From the NCBI GenBank assembly GCA_934486495.1, contig CAKSPW010000019.1:1-34628 (forward strand): a stretch of 34,628 nt of DNA, read 5' to 3'. Position 1 is the stretch's first letter. Each line of letters starts with the position of its first letter. The notes under the pieces are model-generated. The model saw nothing but the letters and a program-made list of their open reading frames with translations. It searched no databases and was not told where the DNA came from. Position numbers and translations under genes: made by a program. Positions 10,601 through 18,941 of the stretch are shown in pieces. The DNA is from an uncultured Clostridia bacterium (GTDB taxonomy: Bacteria > Bacillota > Clostridia > UBA1381).

Positions 10601-12304
10601 CCAAACAGTTGCCGGTGTAACGGTTGTACTATACACATTTCCTCCGTTTACCTGAGCTGTATAATCACCCGTCTTAGTATCAATTGTGTATACAAATTCA
10701 GCATCCTTATCAACAATATTTCCCGTATACACCGGATTCGACTGGTCGCTGTAATTGTAAACCTTAGAAGAATTGATAGCCATTATAAAAGGAAATTTAG
10801 CCTTATCAATCGTACTCCCCATAGCAATGTTATCGTTTTGGAACTGCGAGCCGCTGCTTATATGATGCTTTACGTTTGAAACAATCTTGTACCGACCGTT
10901 TAACCCTTGCTCATACGTTGCCGTACGTGTTTCATCGCTGTATTTTTCAAAATATCGGTTAAATGCGTACATATACATATATCTATCGGAATAATCGGTT
11001 TCCCCGTCTACCGATTTTTTTGTTATCACATAAGATGAGCCGTCTGCTTCTGCGGTTAAATTATCGAATTTTTCTGTTGCTGAACCCTTGTCGTACAGCT
11101 TCCATGACGCCGGATTGTTAAGCTCTGCCGATATAATCAGCTTTTCATTGCTGAACTTATTGATTTTCAGTGTATATTCTACCGTGTCCGTATATTCGCC
11201 TATCTCAACCGTTGCCGTCATTACAACCGTTATATCAGCCGCCGGTCTTTCACCTGCCATGTATTTTCCGTCATCTGATATAGCCGCCGTATCCGACGAT
11301 TTCCATGTTACGGATACACTCTTGCCGGACACATCATCCGTCCAGCTGTCAATAAGATTCAAATCCGATTTAATATCACTGTAAGGCTCGTTTGTAAGCT
11401 TATAATTTTGCATATATGCAAGTGCTCTGCCAAACACCTTTTCATCGGAGGTGTTATCAACATCCGAGCCGCCGTCGTCGCCTTTTAAAATTGTTGTTCT
11501 GTTAAACCATACTCCGTGCGCATACTTGCCCGTATTTTGCATGTCATATGATATGCCTGAAAGCTTTGACGATTTTGTATTAAACGGCTGCTCCTTAACA
11601 AGTACATCATCATCGCTTACGCTTGTATTATCAATACTTCCGCCGTCCGCAGCCGTTTTTACGGGCTTTAGCCATGCCGAATATGTACCGCCTGCAACAT
11701 CTATTTCTTCTTTCAGGTAAAGTATTGAACCGGGAGTTGAATCGGCTGTTCCGACAAGCTTAAAGTTTACAACACCGTCGCCTATTGCATTACCCGACTC
11801 ATCAGCCATATACGCTTTGCTTGAGCTTCCTTTTCCGGACACTCCGTCAATCCTCAGTCGGGATATTACACCGTTATCTCCGTTTGTACATACATCTAAC
11901 CAACCCGAACCCAAAGTCGGTGTAAATACGTGTTCCAATATGTATACACCGTCGTTTAATTCCTCGGAAGGAGGACTGACAGTATCGTCGGCAAACGTAT
12001 GCTTCATAATCTCGCCAACCGGAACAATCGCCTGTGTACCTGTTTTCATCGAAAAGCCAATAGCTTTTTCATCCATTGTATTAGCAGTATTTGACACCAC
12101 CTTGACAGACCACAAATTATTTCCGCTTATCATTGCACGGCTTGCAGCAGGTGCATCGTTTAATTCATAATCCGCCGCATTAAATTCATATATCGTATTT
12201 CCGTTCGCATTAACCATCATTTGCGGCATAACCGAGCCAAGCATAGGTATCATAATCGCTGCCGACAACAAGACGCTTATCAGTTTTTTGTTTCCTGTTC
12301 TCAT
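7691..12304 (-). CDS. Giant Ig-like / F5-8 type C / SLH surface protein
   Basis: 1537-aa cell-surface protein with a signal peptide (residues about 1-34, ending VMVNANG-like). The N-terminal 250 residues look like a beta-sandwich. Several atypical bacterial Ig-like (aBig) repeats follow. Each contains a pattern like ITWTTSNSKYIT or ITWSSSDPEFIT, then a TxTA strand, near residues 290-385, 600-690, 700-780 and 1020-1120. A discoidin/F5-8 type C module follows (about 1125-1265: KAVDGLSETSWQT, YLTVDLGDVEAF, ARYVKYTV), then another short Ig-like segment, a Ser/Gly linker and three SLH repeats (last 170 residues). I see no catalytic domain. Its likely role is glycan binding or adhesion, displaying sugar-binding modules beside the lyase. 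It follows the upstream SLH gene by 24 nt with GAGAGG at the ribosome site, so it is probably co-transcribed. Confidence 0.88.
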   Translation of the reverse strand: MRTGNKKLISVLLSAAIMIPMLGSVMPQMMVNANGNTIYEFNAADYELNDAPAASRAMISGNNLWSVKVVSNTANTMDEKAIGFSMKTGTQAIVPVGEIMKHTFADDTVSPPSEELNDGVYILEHVFTPTLGSGWLDVCTNGDNGVISRLRIDGVSGKGSSSKAYMADESGNAIGDGVVNFKLVGTADSTPGSILYLKEEIDVAGGTYSAWLKPVKTAADGGSIDNTSVSDDDVLVKEQPFNTKSSKLSGISYDMQNTGKYAHGVWFNRTTILKGDDGGSDVDNTSDEKVFGRALAYMQNYKLTNEPYSDIKSDLNLIDSWTDDVSGKSVSVTWKSSDTAAISDDGKYMAGERPAADITVVMTATVEIGEYTDTVEYTLKINKFSNEKLIISAELNNPASWKLYDKGSATEKFDNLTAEADGSSYVITKKSVDGETDYSDRYMYMYAFNRYFEKYSDETRTATYEQGLNGRYKIVSNVKHHISSGSQFQNDNIAMGSTIDKAKFPFIMAINSSKVYNYSDQSNPVYTGNIVDKDAEFVYTIDTKTGDYTAQVNGGNVYSTTVTPATVWGMMYTIKSKAYAGDWIKVNSIKVYSLDDETVSNPLSQTASKLTMNDITDNPESVTGDVSLPTEIDGAAITWTTSNSKYITSGGVLTERPLESDADVILTAKISNGENVIYKDFYLTVSKENDPSVITDKDMQLVTISALTSQNPEEISSDLNLPKSGKYGSEITWSSSDPEFITDDGKVLKLADNLGKKITMTATFSYGGLSRTKAFEFGLVLDFESGLFTLYELKSTGNSLTDNITATNGGGKISVSDGVVVLDRTSRTGDASTGITFKPTLENREIALTRECVLQTDVTIPDANTKFEIIPRDSNGNRITTIYSGNESGTKPYFVYVVADDSGSATHNKVYYTVTGNSTNLKFKMNIKPDSGSVAISYSQDGGAWKALEYNGKTDMNVREAATSLASVDINAPDNSNDKITNSGYVKINNASVLTNKSLVLQMALDKVSYKAPFTATNGYIMDSVNLNVGSFPGTTASWTSSKPEILSNDGKLDKSLISDNTTVDMTFKLVLNSDENVSYTEVVPVTIIYTSPFNLSLGKNAESNAVSNRNHETSKAVDGLSETSWQTMRLDENPYLTVDLGDVEAFTAININEASVQGNYPVKGYKIEVSSDKSKWTAVYEGGSLGAETQNIRFSPVCARYVKYTVTDKSSGNSGLSEISVYVGTDDKGIAEAENKLITNALGSLRGIKSNVSMPKTKYGATVTYESTIPSNFSNNGTVVRDASKNVTGILKVTTTYKSATVTNEVPIMVSAGSSSSSGGGGGTPVYGSGSSSSKGSNVPAMPSGDNQSAANISGKLFADVTEDLWAYSYIKTLKDAGVVSGDEKNCFNPEENVSRQEFVKMLLTALKIDIGSNAELNFADVSESDWSYAYIRKAVELGIVRGISETEFDKTSSITRQDMAVMCVRAMKAAGSKIIYSSAGSFSDSEQIAEYAEGSVGAMLEKKILSGYDDNTFKPNKNALRSEAAKIICGIISNR

Positions 12305-12328
12305 AAAAAGCCTCTCTTTCCACCTTTA

Positions 12329-14980
12329 TTATCTCAAAACAACAACCGCTCTTACCGAGCTGTTTGCCGCACTGACGAATATATCGTCTCCGGCAATATC
12401 AATGTCGTTCACTGTACCGACAGTACTTTCCTTTGTTCTCGTATTGTAAATATATATCGGCGGTCCTTTGAACTTAAGCACCTCGTATTCCGCCTCCTCG
12501 TTTCCGTTATCCGCCGGAGCATAGCATTTTATAATATGAACCCATCTGTTAAGGCTCTCCGATACACAATTCATTTCAATATCGGAAATCTTGCCGCAAA
12601 ATGTTTCATAGTCTTCTCTCGGATTAATTCTTCCGTATGCCGTCGCTCCTGCCATCTCACCGAGAATTTTTACCGCATCTATGTTATAATCTATATCTAA
12701 AGAATATGATATAAGATCACCCGCGGACGGTGTACGAAATTCCGGACTGTTCTCAGCCGCATCGGTAATTTTGTACGTTGCAAGCTTATTATCCTCCGTT
12801 AAAACATCTATACCGCAGTATTCTTCTCCGTCAACAAAGGTTTTGCGGACACTCTGTACCATGCCTATCTTGCTGCTTGTCGTTATTATTCCGGCAGTAC
12901 CCGATTTCATCGTCATGGTTACCGCTATCAAACCTGCCATATGCGTGTTTTCATCAATATCGTATGCCGTTACGTCATACAGCTGTCCGTTATTCATTTC
13001 AACTGCCGTGAGTAAATCCTCATTACTCGGAGAATTGTTATTAAGCGGAATACATACAGTCTTTGTATTTTCATCTATGCCGAATGCACCGCCCGTGGTC
13101 TTACCGAACGTACGCTCCTTGGAATTATAATACTTACTGCGTCCGGTTCCAATTTGCTGCGGACTGTCAGCGGTTATAAGCTCACCGTTTGAATTTGTTT
13201 TATATTTAAAAACCGATTTGTTAAGTATTGTCGCAGCCGCCTTTGCCGAATATTTATCTCCGTTTACCGAAACCTTGTTTGCAAGCTTTACGTGAATAAT
13301 ACTGCTGTTCTGACACGCAAGCGTAACCACCGTACTTGATGCTCCGCCGTCATCGTCCTTCTGTTGTTCCTTCTTCTCCTGCATAACGTCTGGCAAAACG
13401 AGCTTTGCAAAATAAGTCTGTTCATCATCGTCAAGATATACTTTTTCAACATATGCGTAATCCTCTGATGCACCGCTTTTCTTTATATATGCAACCTCTC
13501 CCCTGAAGTTAAGATATATGTCATACTTCCTTGCAACCTCTGCTCCGAAGTCCTGCCCCTCTGTTTCAAAAAGATATGCATTTCCGTCAACGGTTACTGA
13601 TTCATCGCTTATCCCCGTTACTACTCCGGTTATCATGCTGCTGCTTACAAAAATCTCCGTCATCTGCTCATCAGAGCTTATAACGCAAGTGAGAACATCA
13701 TTTTCCTTTATATCGCTTACCGAAAGAATATCCCCATCCGAATTTGAAAGAGTTACCCGCTTGCTGTCATCGGGATCTGCCTTTATAAAGCTTTTGCCGC
13801 AGTATGATTGTCCGTCTGTCAAATACATGGTATATATGTCCGGCGACACACTCTTTACAACAAAGCTTTTAAACTCTTTTGCCATTATAACATCTGCCAC
13901 GCCGTCATCGTCATTATCAATCAGCGTTATTATACCGTTTTTCATATTCATTAAGGATGCTGCGTCAAAATCATAGCTGATTCGGTTATTATATAAGTAA
14001 TATCCGTTTTTATCATATCTTATGCTTTTCTTAACGCCGTCATCGTTATAGTATGTAATCTTACCCGATGATACCGAATCAACAGAATTTACCTCTATCG
14101 TTGTTTCCGATGTGTCACTTGAAAGGCGCATTGAAACGATTACATTACTATCCTCGCTTTCAACAAAGAAGTCAACCTTTCTTCCGAAAAATTTGTTATA
14201 CTCCGCATTGGAAATAAAGTATATTTTATCGTTTATCTCAACGCTGTTCTCCTCCATCCCCGGAACAGGCTCGTTTAAATATGCGTCAGCCGTTGCGGTA
14301 ACAATACCTGTAAGCTTCGTGAGCTTTCCGTCTGCCCCTGCCGTGAATTTATTTCTGAACGTATTTCCCTCATCAATAACATAACTCGATATTCCGTTTG
14401 ATATTTCCATAATCATAATGTCAACATCCAATGCATTATATGTCATTCTTGCAATATCTTTTCTTGTCATTTGAGATGATGAAACATCTACACCGTCAAG
14501 AAGCTTAAGTGATTGCGCCTGCGACAAATAGCCGTTCGGATATCCGCCGGCATTCTGCGCATAAACATCATATCCCAATGCGCTGACAAGAATTTTACAA
14601 GCGGCGTTTATATCTATCGTGCCCTCGGGATTAAATGTTTTTTCATCAATCCCGTTTATTATTTTCATATTTGTTAAAAAATAAATCGCATCGCTTGCCC
14701 AATAATCGCTCTTGACATCATCAAACAACGCATTGCTTTTATTCCATTTTGCCGCGTCGCTCATCGACATCAATCTTACGGTAATTGCTGCAAATTCCGC
14801 TCTTGTAACAGGTCTGTCAAGCTGCATATCACCGTTTTCATCACCTGTCATAATGCCCAGTGTTTGCAGGTCAAAAACCACATCATCAAAAGTTGTTTTT
14901 GCAAATACGACAGCATTCATTGATATAATAGCAATAATAAAGCTTAAAATCACCGCCGTAAATCTGCATTTTTTCATCAT
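12329..14980 (-). CDS. SLH-domain surface protein, N-terminal SLH repeats, unknown C-terminus
   Basis: First gene of the three-gene surface operon. The start is placed at ATG 14980 (MMKKCRFTAV), because AAGGAG lies 10 nt upstream; a GTG three codons earlier abuts the ribosome site and is unlikely. A signal peptide ending near VVFA-KT is followed by three SLH-like repeats at about residues 30-195: LGIMTGDENGDMQLDRPVTR, YWASDAIYFLTNMKIINGID, and a weaker third with SSSQMTRKDIARM. The remaining 690 residues have many short beta-strand-like segments and acidic patches and match no family I know. N-terminal SLH differs from the other two operon members, which carry theirs at the C-terminus. It could be an S-layer-like structural protein. 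Confidence 0.82.
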   Translation of the reverse strand: MMKKCRFTAVILSFIIAIISMNAVVFAKTTFDDVVFDLQTLGIMTGDENGDMQLDRPVTRAEFAAITVRLMSMSDAAKWNKSNALFDDVKSDYWASDAIYFLTNMKIINGIDEKTFNPEGTIDINAACKILVSALGYDVYAQNAGGYPNGYLSQAQSLKLLDGVDVSSSQMTRKDIARMTYNALDVDIMIMEISNGISSYVIDEGNTFRNKFTAGADGKLTKLTGIVTATADAYLNEPVPGMEENSVEINDKIYFISNAEYNKFFGRKVDFFVESEDSNVIVSMRLSSDTSETTIEVNSVDSVSSGKITYYNDDGVKKSIRYDKNGYYLYNNRISYDFDAASLMNMKNGIITLIDNDDDGVADVIMAKEFKSFVVKSVSPDIYTMYLTDGQSYCGKSFIKADPDDSKRVTLSNSDGDILSVSDIKENDVLTCVISSDEQMTEIFVSSSMITGVVTGISDESVTVDGNAYLFETEGQDFGAEVARKYDIYLNFRGEVAYIKKSGASEDYAYVEKVYLDDDEQTYFAKLVLPDVMQEKKEQQKDDDGGASSTVVTLACQNSSIIHVKLANKVSVNGDKYSAKAAATILNKSVFKYKTNSNGELITADSPQQIGTGRSKYYNSKERTFGKTTGGAFGIDENTKTVCIPLNNNSPSNEDLLTAVEMNNGQLYDVTAYDIDENTHMAGLIAVTMTMKSGTAGIITTSSKIGMVQSVRKTFVDGEEYCGIDVLTEDNKLATYKITDAAENSPEFRTPSAGDLISYSLDIDYNIDAVKILGEMAGATAYGRINPREDYETFCGKISDIEMNCVSESLNRWVHIIKCYAPADNGNEEAEYEVLKFKGPPIYIYNTRTKESTVGTVNDIDIAGDDIFVSAANSSVRAVVVLR

Positions 14981-15044
14981 AAAGGTCACGCTCCTTCTTG
15001 TTTTCCGAATTCCGGTAAGTATATATCATTCCGTTTATAGCTAC

Positions 15045-15050
15045 ATTATA
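15045..15050 (-). promoter_or_regulatory. Extended -10 promoter of the SLH/lyase operon
   Basis: The minus strand reads TGGTATAAT, a consensus -10 with the upstream TG of extended -10 promoters. A TTGCAT lies 18 nt further upstream. Transcription would start near 15038 and leave a leader of about 58 nt before the ATG at 14980. Confidence 0.65.
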
Positions 15051-15240
15051 CCATATCTGTCTTGCAATATGCAATAGGTTATATTTTCAATACATTGGTT
15101 AATTTCAATTATGCGTTTTTTGTATATGATAAAATTTCGGGATTTATAATAAATGTTTGGAATAAAAATAATAAACGAGCATATCAGCACAAAATCCTGT
15201 GTAATTGAACTGCAAAACGATGAATTGTGTCGCAGATCAA

Positions 15241-15287
15241 ATAAAACAATCCCTCATTTCAAGCTAACATCAAGAAATGAGGGATTG
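15241..15287 (-). terminator. Stem-loop terminator downstream of the GH94 gene
   Basis: A perfect 14-bp inverted repeat (CAATCCCTCATTTC at 15247-15260, its complement at 15274-15287) encloses a 13-nt loop. On the minus strand it is followed by TTTTATTT, as expected for termination of the GH94 transcript, although it lies about 175 nt past the stop codon. On the plus strand no T-run follows. Confidence 0.7.
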
Positions 15288-15461
15288 ACTCTGCCGGTAT
15301 TTTCATTTAGCGGTTAAACGTATTATTTTCTGTTTTTTATTCAAATCAAGTGCGTTGCCGACCTTGATAAAAATATGTTTATCTGCCGATTATTGTGGTA
15401 ATCGGACATACATGGCTTTCATTCAAATTCATTGAGAGAACAAACTTTCGCCTCATTGCCG

Positions 15462-17738
15462 TTATATTTCCACTGAGTAAGTTTTTCTTCCGTCCTCATG
15501 AGCAATAAACATTTTTTCGTTTCTTGTTATAGTGATATCATACTTACAGCCGCGGAAAACTCTTGTAACCTTAGCCGGAAGCATTTTCTCGGGCAGACAC
15601 GGGTCTATTAAAAGTCCGTCATACTGTGCGCGAACACCGAGCATATACTGAGTTGCCGCAACATACATCCATGCCGCCGTACCGGTAAGCCACGAAACAT
15701 TTGCAAGTCCGAATTTATCACTTTCAGGTCCGAAAATATTTGACGAATATACATACGGCTCTGCCTTGTATCTCCACTCGCCTGCCTTTGCCTGCGCAAT
15801 CATAGGTAACAGCTGATGATAATATTTATAGGCTCTTTCGGGGTGTTTAAGCATACACTCCGCAATAATTGCCCATGTGTTTGCATGGCAGAAAACACTT
15901 CCGTTCTCGCCGCAACCCTTATGGTAATACGTCAGCGGATCCTCCTTTGACGGATAATCCTTCATTGACGGTTCTATTTTTTTAATTCCAAGCTCCGTAT
16001 CGAGATACTTGTTTACGGCATTCATTGCGCTTTCTTGTTTGTCGCTGTCGCCCATTCCCGAAATTACTGCCCAGCTTTGAGAGTTTAGCCAAATTTTAGC
16101 CTGAGGCTCATTTTTAGAACCGATAAATCTGCCCTCATCGGTAATACAGCGTCTGAACCATTCTCCGTCCCAAGCCGTTGTATTTACGAGCTTTTTCTGC
16201 TCCTCATAAATATCAAGATACTTTTGCTTATCCTCGCCCTTAAGCTCGGCAAGCTCGGCAATTTGCCGCAAAACCGTGCCGAATTGCATACTTGTCCAAA
16301 TACTTTCGCCTTTTCCCTCACGACACACCTTAAAGAGCATATCGTTCCAATCCGACGAAAGCATAAGCGGAAATCCGTGTTCTCCGCGATTTGCCATACA
16401 GAAGTCAATTGACTTTTTAATATGCTCCCAAACAGTTGCACTGCCGCCGTCGTAAAAATCCACCGTTTCGTCCAGATAATCAAGATTACCTTCTTCACAA
16501 ACTATGTGATATGTAGTCATAACAAGCCACAAATGGTTGTCGCTGTGTATTCTCGTAACAGGCTCCCAGCCCTCTGTCGGGAAGCAGTAATGGTTGCAAT
16601 GACCGTCATTGTATTGCTGAGTAAACAGCAGATTGAGCTTGTCCTTTGCCCGGCGCAGGTCAAACGGAATCATTGCAAGAATATCCTGAGCCGTATCACG
16701 AACACCTACTCCTCGGAATGTTCCGGTTGCATAATAGCTTATATTTCTCGAAAATTGGAAATTGCGCTCCGCCTGATAAGGATTCCAAATATTAATCATT
16801 GTTTCGGCATCCTTGTCGGGAACTTCACATTGGAATTTTGAAAGATATTCATCCCATTGCTCTCTCAAAGCGTCAAATGATTTAGCGACAAAATCGTTTT
16901 CTCTGCAATGTGCAACGCATTTTTTAATTTCATTCTCCGTCATCGCCGTACCGAGAAAAATGTTTATTTCCTTTTCCGTGTCCGGTTCAAGCTCAACATC
17001 TATCTCTAATGCAAAGCACGGGTCACCGCCGTACATCGTCGAATTTGTGCATTTTCCGCCCTCAACGTTCTGCGGATTTTCCTCACTGCGATATGAGCCG
17101 ACAAATTCATCACGGTCGCAATCAAAAGCCGTTATTTCAGCGTTCGACGCAAAGTAAACAAGCGGGGTTTCGTCGGGCTTCGGCTGAGTTTCCACGCCGT
17201 ATTTGTAAACGAGAATATCATCCGTATTATAGCATGAAAGCTGATGCTTGTTGTAGCACTGCCACTGAAGCTCACGCATAAACTCCATCATTCCGAGCTC
17301 AACATACGGGAAAAGCTTTATTTTTCTGTGGGTTTGTGATTTTAGCTTTAAATTCCATATGAGTGCATTTTCGTACTTTCCGACAAAATATGTAACGTTT
17401 GCCGAAAGTCCGTCCTTTTCCGCCTCAAAGCGGGTATATCCCATTCCGTGTGTGGACTGCCATTTTTGCGGCTTTGTTTTGCACGGCTCGTTTGTCGGGC
17501 ACCAAATCTCATTTCCGTCTTTTATATATGTATAAAATCCGCTGCGGTCCGTGGGGAGGTGAAAGAAACGATAATGATTTATTCTCCAAATCTGCGGACT
17601 TTTGTAAAAAGCCACACCGCCGCCCGCCTGTGACATCATCGTGTGAAAGGTTCCGTTCGATAAGTAGTTCATCCACGGCGTGGGCGTGTTGTATTTATCA
17701 AACGTTATTTCTTTTTTTTCATTTTTAAAATTGTACAT
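15462..17738 (-). CDS. GH94-family disaccharide phosphorylase (cellobiose-phosphorylase-like)
   Basis: Inverting phosphorylase of 758 aa that would split a beta-linked gluco- or N-acetylglucosamine disaccharide with phosphate, giving a sugar 1-phosphate. Recognisable family segments are GVRDTAQDILAMIPFDLRRA (344-363), a histidine-rich GHCNHYCFPTEGWEPVTRIH (379-398), and SSDWNDML (461-468), whose first Asp (about 463) is the expected general acid. No signal peptide is present, so it acts in the cytoplasm on imported oligosaccharides. It is slightly shorter than classical cellobiose phosphorylases (about 800 aa). Whether it acts on cellobiose, chitobiose, cellobionate or another sugar cannot be decided here. 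AAGGAG lies 7 nt before the ATG. It has its own consensus promoter and is divergent from an AraC-type gene that may regulate it. Confidence 0.87.
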   Translation of the reverse strand: MYNFKNEKKEITFDKYNTPTPWMNYLSNGTFHTMMSQAGGGVAFYKSPQIWRINHYRFFHLPTDRSGFYTYIKDGNEIWCPTNEPCKTKPQKWQSTHGMGYTRFEAEKDGLSANVTYFVGKYENALIWNLKLKSQTHRKIKLFPYVELGMMEFMRELQWQCYNKHQLSCYNTDDILVYKYGVETQPKPDETPLVYFASNAEITAFDCDRDEFVGSYRSEENPQNVEGGKCTNSTMYGGDPCFALEIDVELEPDTEKEINIFLGTAMTENEIKKCVAHCRENDFVAKSFDALREQWDEYLSKFQCEVPDKDAETMINIWNPYQAERNFQFSRNISYYATGTFRGVGVRDTAQDILAMIPFDLRRAKDKLNLLFTQQYNDGHCNHYCFPTEGWEPVTRIHSDNHLWLVMTTYHIVCEEGNLDYLDETVDFYDGGSATVWEHIKKSIDFCMANRGEHGFPLMLSSDWNDMLFKVCREGKGESIWTSMQFGTVLRQIAELAELKGEDKQKYLDIYEEQKKLVNTTAWDGEWFRRCITDEGRFIGSKNEPQAKIWLNSQSWAVISGMGDSDKQESAMNAVNKYLDTELGIKKIEPSMKDYPSKEDPLTYYHKGCGENGSVFCHANTWAIIAECMLKHPERAYKYYHQLLPMIAQAKAGEWRYKAEPYVYSSNIFGPESDKFGLANVSWLTGTAAWMYVAATQYMLGVRAQYDGLLIDPCLPEKMLPAKVTRVFRGCKYDITITRNEKMFIAHEDGRKTYSVEI

Positions 17739-17776
17739 TCTTCTGCTCCTTTTTTAGAATTTTACCTATTAATTAA

Positions 17777-17805
17777 AGTATAACACTCTTTTCTTTAAAT
17801 GTCAA
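17777..17805 (-). promoter_or_regulatory. Sigma-A promoter of the GH94 gene
   Basis: On the minus strand, a perfect TTGACA (17805-17800), a 17-nt spacer and TATACT (17782-17777), giving a leader of about 30 nt. A short inverted repeat (AAGAT 7-nt gap ATCTT, 17804-17820) overlaps the -35 and could be a regulator site, but it is weak. Confidence 0.85.
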
Positions 17806-17871
17806 GATTAACGATATCTTGCTGTTTTTTTCGTCAGATTTGCCAATTATTCTTTATTTTTTTTTAAAATA

Positions 17872-17900
17872 TTGCAAAACTCATCATAATATGTTATAAT
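17872..17900 (+). promoter_or_regulatory. Sigma-A promoter of the AraC-family gene
   Basis: TTGCAA (17872-17877), a 17-nt spacer and TATAAT (17895-17900) with an upstream TG (extended -10). The predicted start near 17907 leaves only about 17 nt of leader before ATG 17924. It lies back-to-back with the GH94 promoter, so one regulator could control both. Confidence 0.75.
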
Positions 17901-17923
17901 AAAAAACATTGGGAGGGCTGCTA

Positions 17924-18787
17924 ATGAATATATTTTTTTCAAGCTGCGGCGAGGCTATAAACAGAGCAAACACCTACGGCAGCTACGGAGTTTACTATAC
18001 AAAGGATAAAACAATCAATACCGATATTCACGTGCACGAATGCTGTGAAGTGTTTTTTTGCGTATCGGGCGGTAAAAATTTTCTTATCAATGACAGAGTA
18101 TACGACGTTTTGCCGGGTGATGTTTTTATAATCAACCAGTTCGAGCCGCATAAAATCACGTTTTCAAACGACAGCGATTTTGAAAGATTTATAATGCAGA
18201 TACACCCGGAATTTCTTTATGCAAAGTCCACGGAATACACGGATTTATCAAGATGCTTTTATTTAAGAAACCATGACGTGTCGAATAAAATAAGCTTGTC
18301 AAAAGAGGATTTTGACTTTTTTAAAGAAAAAGTTCTTGAGCTTAAGGCCGACTATCCGTTCGGTGACGATGTTATTAAGGACGCTGTTGTCGTGCAGATG
18401 CTCGCAAAGCTTAACAGCGAATTTGCAAAGGGATATAAATATGTGCCAAACGCATCGGAGCACAGTGTGGTGTCAAAGAGCGTGGAGTATATAAACAAAA
18501 ATCTGTCCGAACATTTATCACTTGAGCTTATAGCAAAAAACTCGTTTGTGTCGGTCAATCAGCTGTGCCGTCTTTTTAAAAGCCATTTGGGTACAACCGT
18601 TACAAAATACGTTATTTCAAGACGTATTACCGAGGCAAAGAAAATGCTCAGAAAAGGTGCAACAGTAAGTGAAGCAGCGCTAAATTGCGGTTTTTTCGAC
18701 TATGCGAATTTTATACGAACGTTCAAAAACACCGTCGGCGTTTCACCGGGCCGTTATGTTCAGCAAATCCCGGACGACCAGCTGTAA
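17924..18787 (+). CDS. AraC-family transcriptional regulator
   Basis: DNA-binding regulator of 287 aa from ATG 17924 (MNIFFSSCGEA). This start is chosen because GGGAGG lies 7 nt upstream; the frame also opens at a TTG that overlaps the ribosome site. The N-terminal half is a cupin-like sensor domain (HVHECCEVFFCVSGGKNFLI; VLPGDVFIINQFEPHKI), usual for sugar-responsive AraC proteins. The last 100 residues hold two helix-turn-helix motifs (LSLELIAKNSFVSVNQLCRL and VSEAALNCGFFDYANFIRTF), followed by the family ending NTVGVSPGRY. It is divergent from the GH94 gene across a 185-bp promoter region, so it probably activates that gene in response to a sugar. The inducer is unknown. Confidence 0.9.
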   Translation: MNIFFSSCGEAINRANTYGSYGVYYTKDKTINTDIHVHECCEVFFCVSGGKNFLINDRVYDVLPGDVFIINQFEPHKITFSNDSDFERFIMQIHPEFLYAKSTEYTDLSRCFYLRNHDVSNKISLSKEDFDFFKEKVLELKADYPFGDDVIKDAVVVQMLAKLNSEFAKGYKYVPNASEHSVVSKSVEYINKNLSEHLSLELIAKNSFVSVNQLCRLFKSHLGTTVTKYVISRRITEAKKMLRKGATVSEAALNCGFFDYANFIRTFKNTVGVSPGRYVQQIPDDQL

Positions 18788-18860
18788 TAAATCACATTGC
18801 ACAAAGGACAGCGGCAAATAATAAGAAAATGTGAACAAATAGTAAAATTTAAAAAAACAG

Positions 18861-18889
18861 TGGTAAATTCAATTAAAGTGTGATATAAT
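18861..18889 (+). promoter_or_regulatory. Promoter of secA-prfB
   Basis: A perfect TATAAT lies at 18884-18889. Seventeen nt upstream is TGGTAA (18861-18866), a poor -35 match. The predicted start near 18896 gives a leader of about 46 nt with AGAGGTG before the secA ATG. Confidence 0.6.
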
Positions 18890-18941
18890 AGTAGGGTATG
18901 GATTTATATACTATTGAAAAATCAGAGGTGAACATAGAGAA

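Larger units (their letters stand above)
14981..15461. other. Non-coding gap between the surface operon and the GH94 gene
   Basis: About 480 nt without a convincing gene. It holds the surface-operon promoter (15045-15050), a strong stem-loop that probably terminates the GH94 transcript (15247-15287), and a smaller hairpin CCGATTA/TAATCGG at 15386-15405. The stretch 15369-15383 shares 14 identical bases (AAAATATGTTTATC) with 30060-30073, next to one of the dispersed terminator repeats. A 54-codon plus-strand frame (15153-15317) runs through the stem-loop and lacks a ribosome site, so I do not call it. Confidence 0.6.

Noticed and set aside
15153..15317. A 54-codon plus-strand frame beginning MFGIKIINEHIS
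   Set aside because: No ribosome binding site, no promoter, and its second half is formed by the arms of the GH94 terminator stem-loop.
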